Shown in pieces: positions 22,444-22,597 of a stretch of DNA of 22,597 nt. The DNA comes from an uncultured Archangium sp. (lineage in GTDB: Bacteria; Myxococcota; Myxococcia; Myxococcales; Myxococcaceae), in contig CAMLFP010000049.1 in the NCBI GenBank assembly GCA_946479335.1, positions 1 through 22,597 of the forward strand, in the 5' to 3' direction. The position numbers were made by a program, and so were the translations under genes. The notes under the pieces are model-generated. The model worked only from the letters and a program-made list of their open reading frames with translations, was not told the origin of the DNA and searched no databases. Every line of letters begins with the position of its first letter. Position 1 is the stretch's first letter.

Positions 22444-22597
22444 TCTGGTCGCGTTCTCGGCGGCCGAAAGCTCCGCTTCGCTTCGTTTCGTCACGCCCGT
22501 CCGCAGACTGCCGCGGCCGGGTTCCCTGCGAGCGCTCCGGTTTCTGGTCGCGTTCTCGGCGGCCGAAAGCTCCGCTTCGCTTCGTTTCGTCACGCCC
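22444..22597. repeat. 99-bp-period repeat (two 55-bp copies) at the right edge
   Basis: The 55-base sequence at 22444-22498, beginning TCTGGTCGCGTTCTC and ending TTTCGTCACGCCC, recurs identically at 22543-22597. The copies are separated by 44 bp that are not repeated within the window. The second copy reaches the window end, so more copies may follow. Confidence 0.9.

Noticed and set aside
22444..22597. CRISPR array at the right edge
   Set aside because: The repeat is 55 bp with a 44-bp gap, only two copies are seen, and no cas gene is present. The 55-bp unit is too long for a typical CRISPR repeat, so a tandem or dispersed repeat fits better.

Overview
The window is about 22.6 kb of very GC-rich, densely coded DNA. 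It probably comes from a myxobacterium or close relative (Myxococcota). The main clue is a protein resembling the myxobacterial DUF2378 family (20121-20672). Supporting clues are the number of lipoproteins, Gly/Thr/Asp-rich linkers between lipobox and domain, PEGA-like and FecR-like envelope proteins, and a large Cys-rich lamin-tail lipoprotein. I found no rRNA, tRNA, CRISPR array, transposase or phage gene. The content looks like ordinary chromosome with much envelope and redox biology.

Left part (1-6459). A Tat-exported PhoD-like phosphatase lipoprotein runs off the left edge on the minus strand. Divergent from it is a two-gene envelope unit: an outer-membrane beta-barrel-like protein with three PEGA/carboxypeptidase-like modules, overlapping by 4 bp a large FecR-domain lipoprotein. 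A short plus-strand operon follows: a Rossmann-like protein, a MOSC protein carrying an in-frame palindromic repeat, and a HIT-family hydrolase.

Centre-left (6460-10576). An AT-rich promoter with a Fur-box-like site precedes a tight plus-strand run: di-haem oxidoreductase lipoprotein, imelysin lipoprotein, P460-like cytochrome c lipoprotein, Coa1-like membrane protein and an alpha/beta hydrolase lipoprotein. The first three look like one surface iron/redox system and are the best candidate here for an under-described system.

Centre (10577-12825). A tentative small secreted protein converges on another alpha/beta hydrolase lipoprotein. A MarR regulator is divergent from a glyoxalase-fold (VOC) protein. 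The gap between them holds two similar palindromes whose centres are 20 bp apart, a likely double operator.

Centre-right (12827-18326). Minus-strand genes run, in order of transcription: thioredoxin, secreted DUF4412-like protein, alpha/beta hydrolase and a small two-helix membrane protein (the last three joined by 4-bp overlaps), then a dihydroorotase-like enzyme with Gln in place of the first metal-binding His. Divergent from thioredoxin is the Cys-rich lamin-tail lipoprotein, followed by a clear intrinsic terminator.

Right part (18327-22597). About 400 bp with no convincing gene is followed by an AraC regulator divergent from an SRPBCC protein. Next come the DUF2378-like protein, a MATE transporter and a five-Cys DUF1636/ferredoxin-like protein. 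The right edge holds two identical 55-bp copies of a sequence with a 99-bp period, the second cut by the window end.
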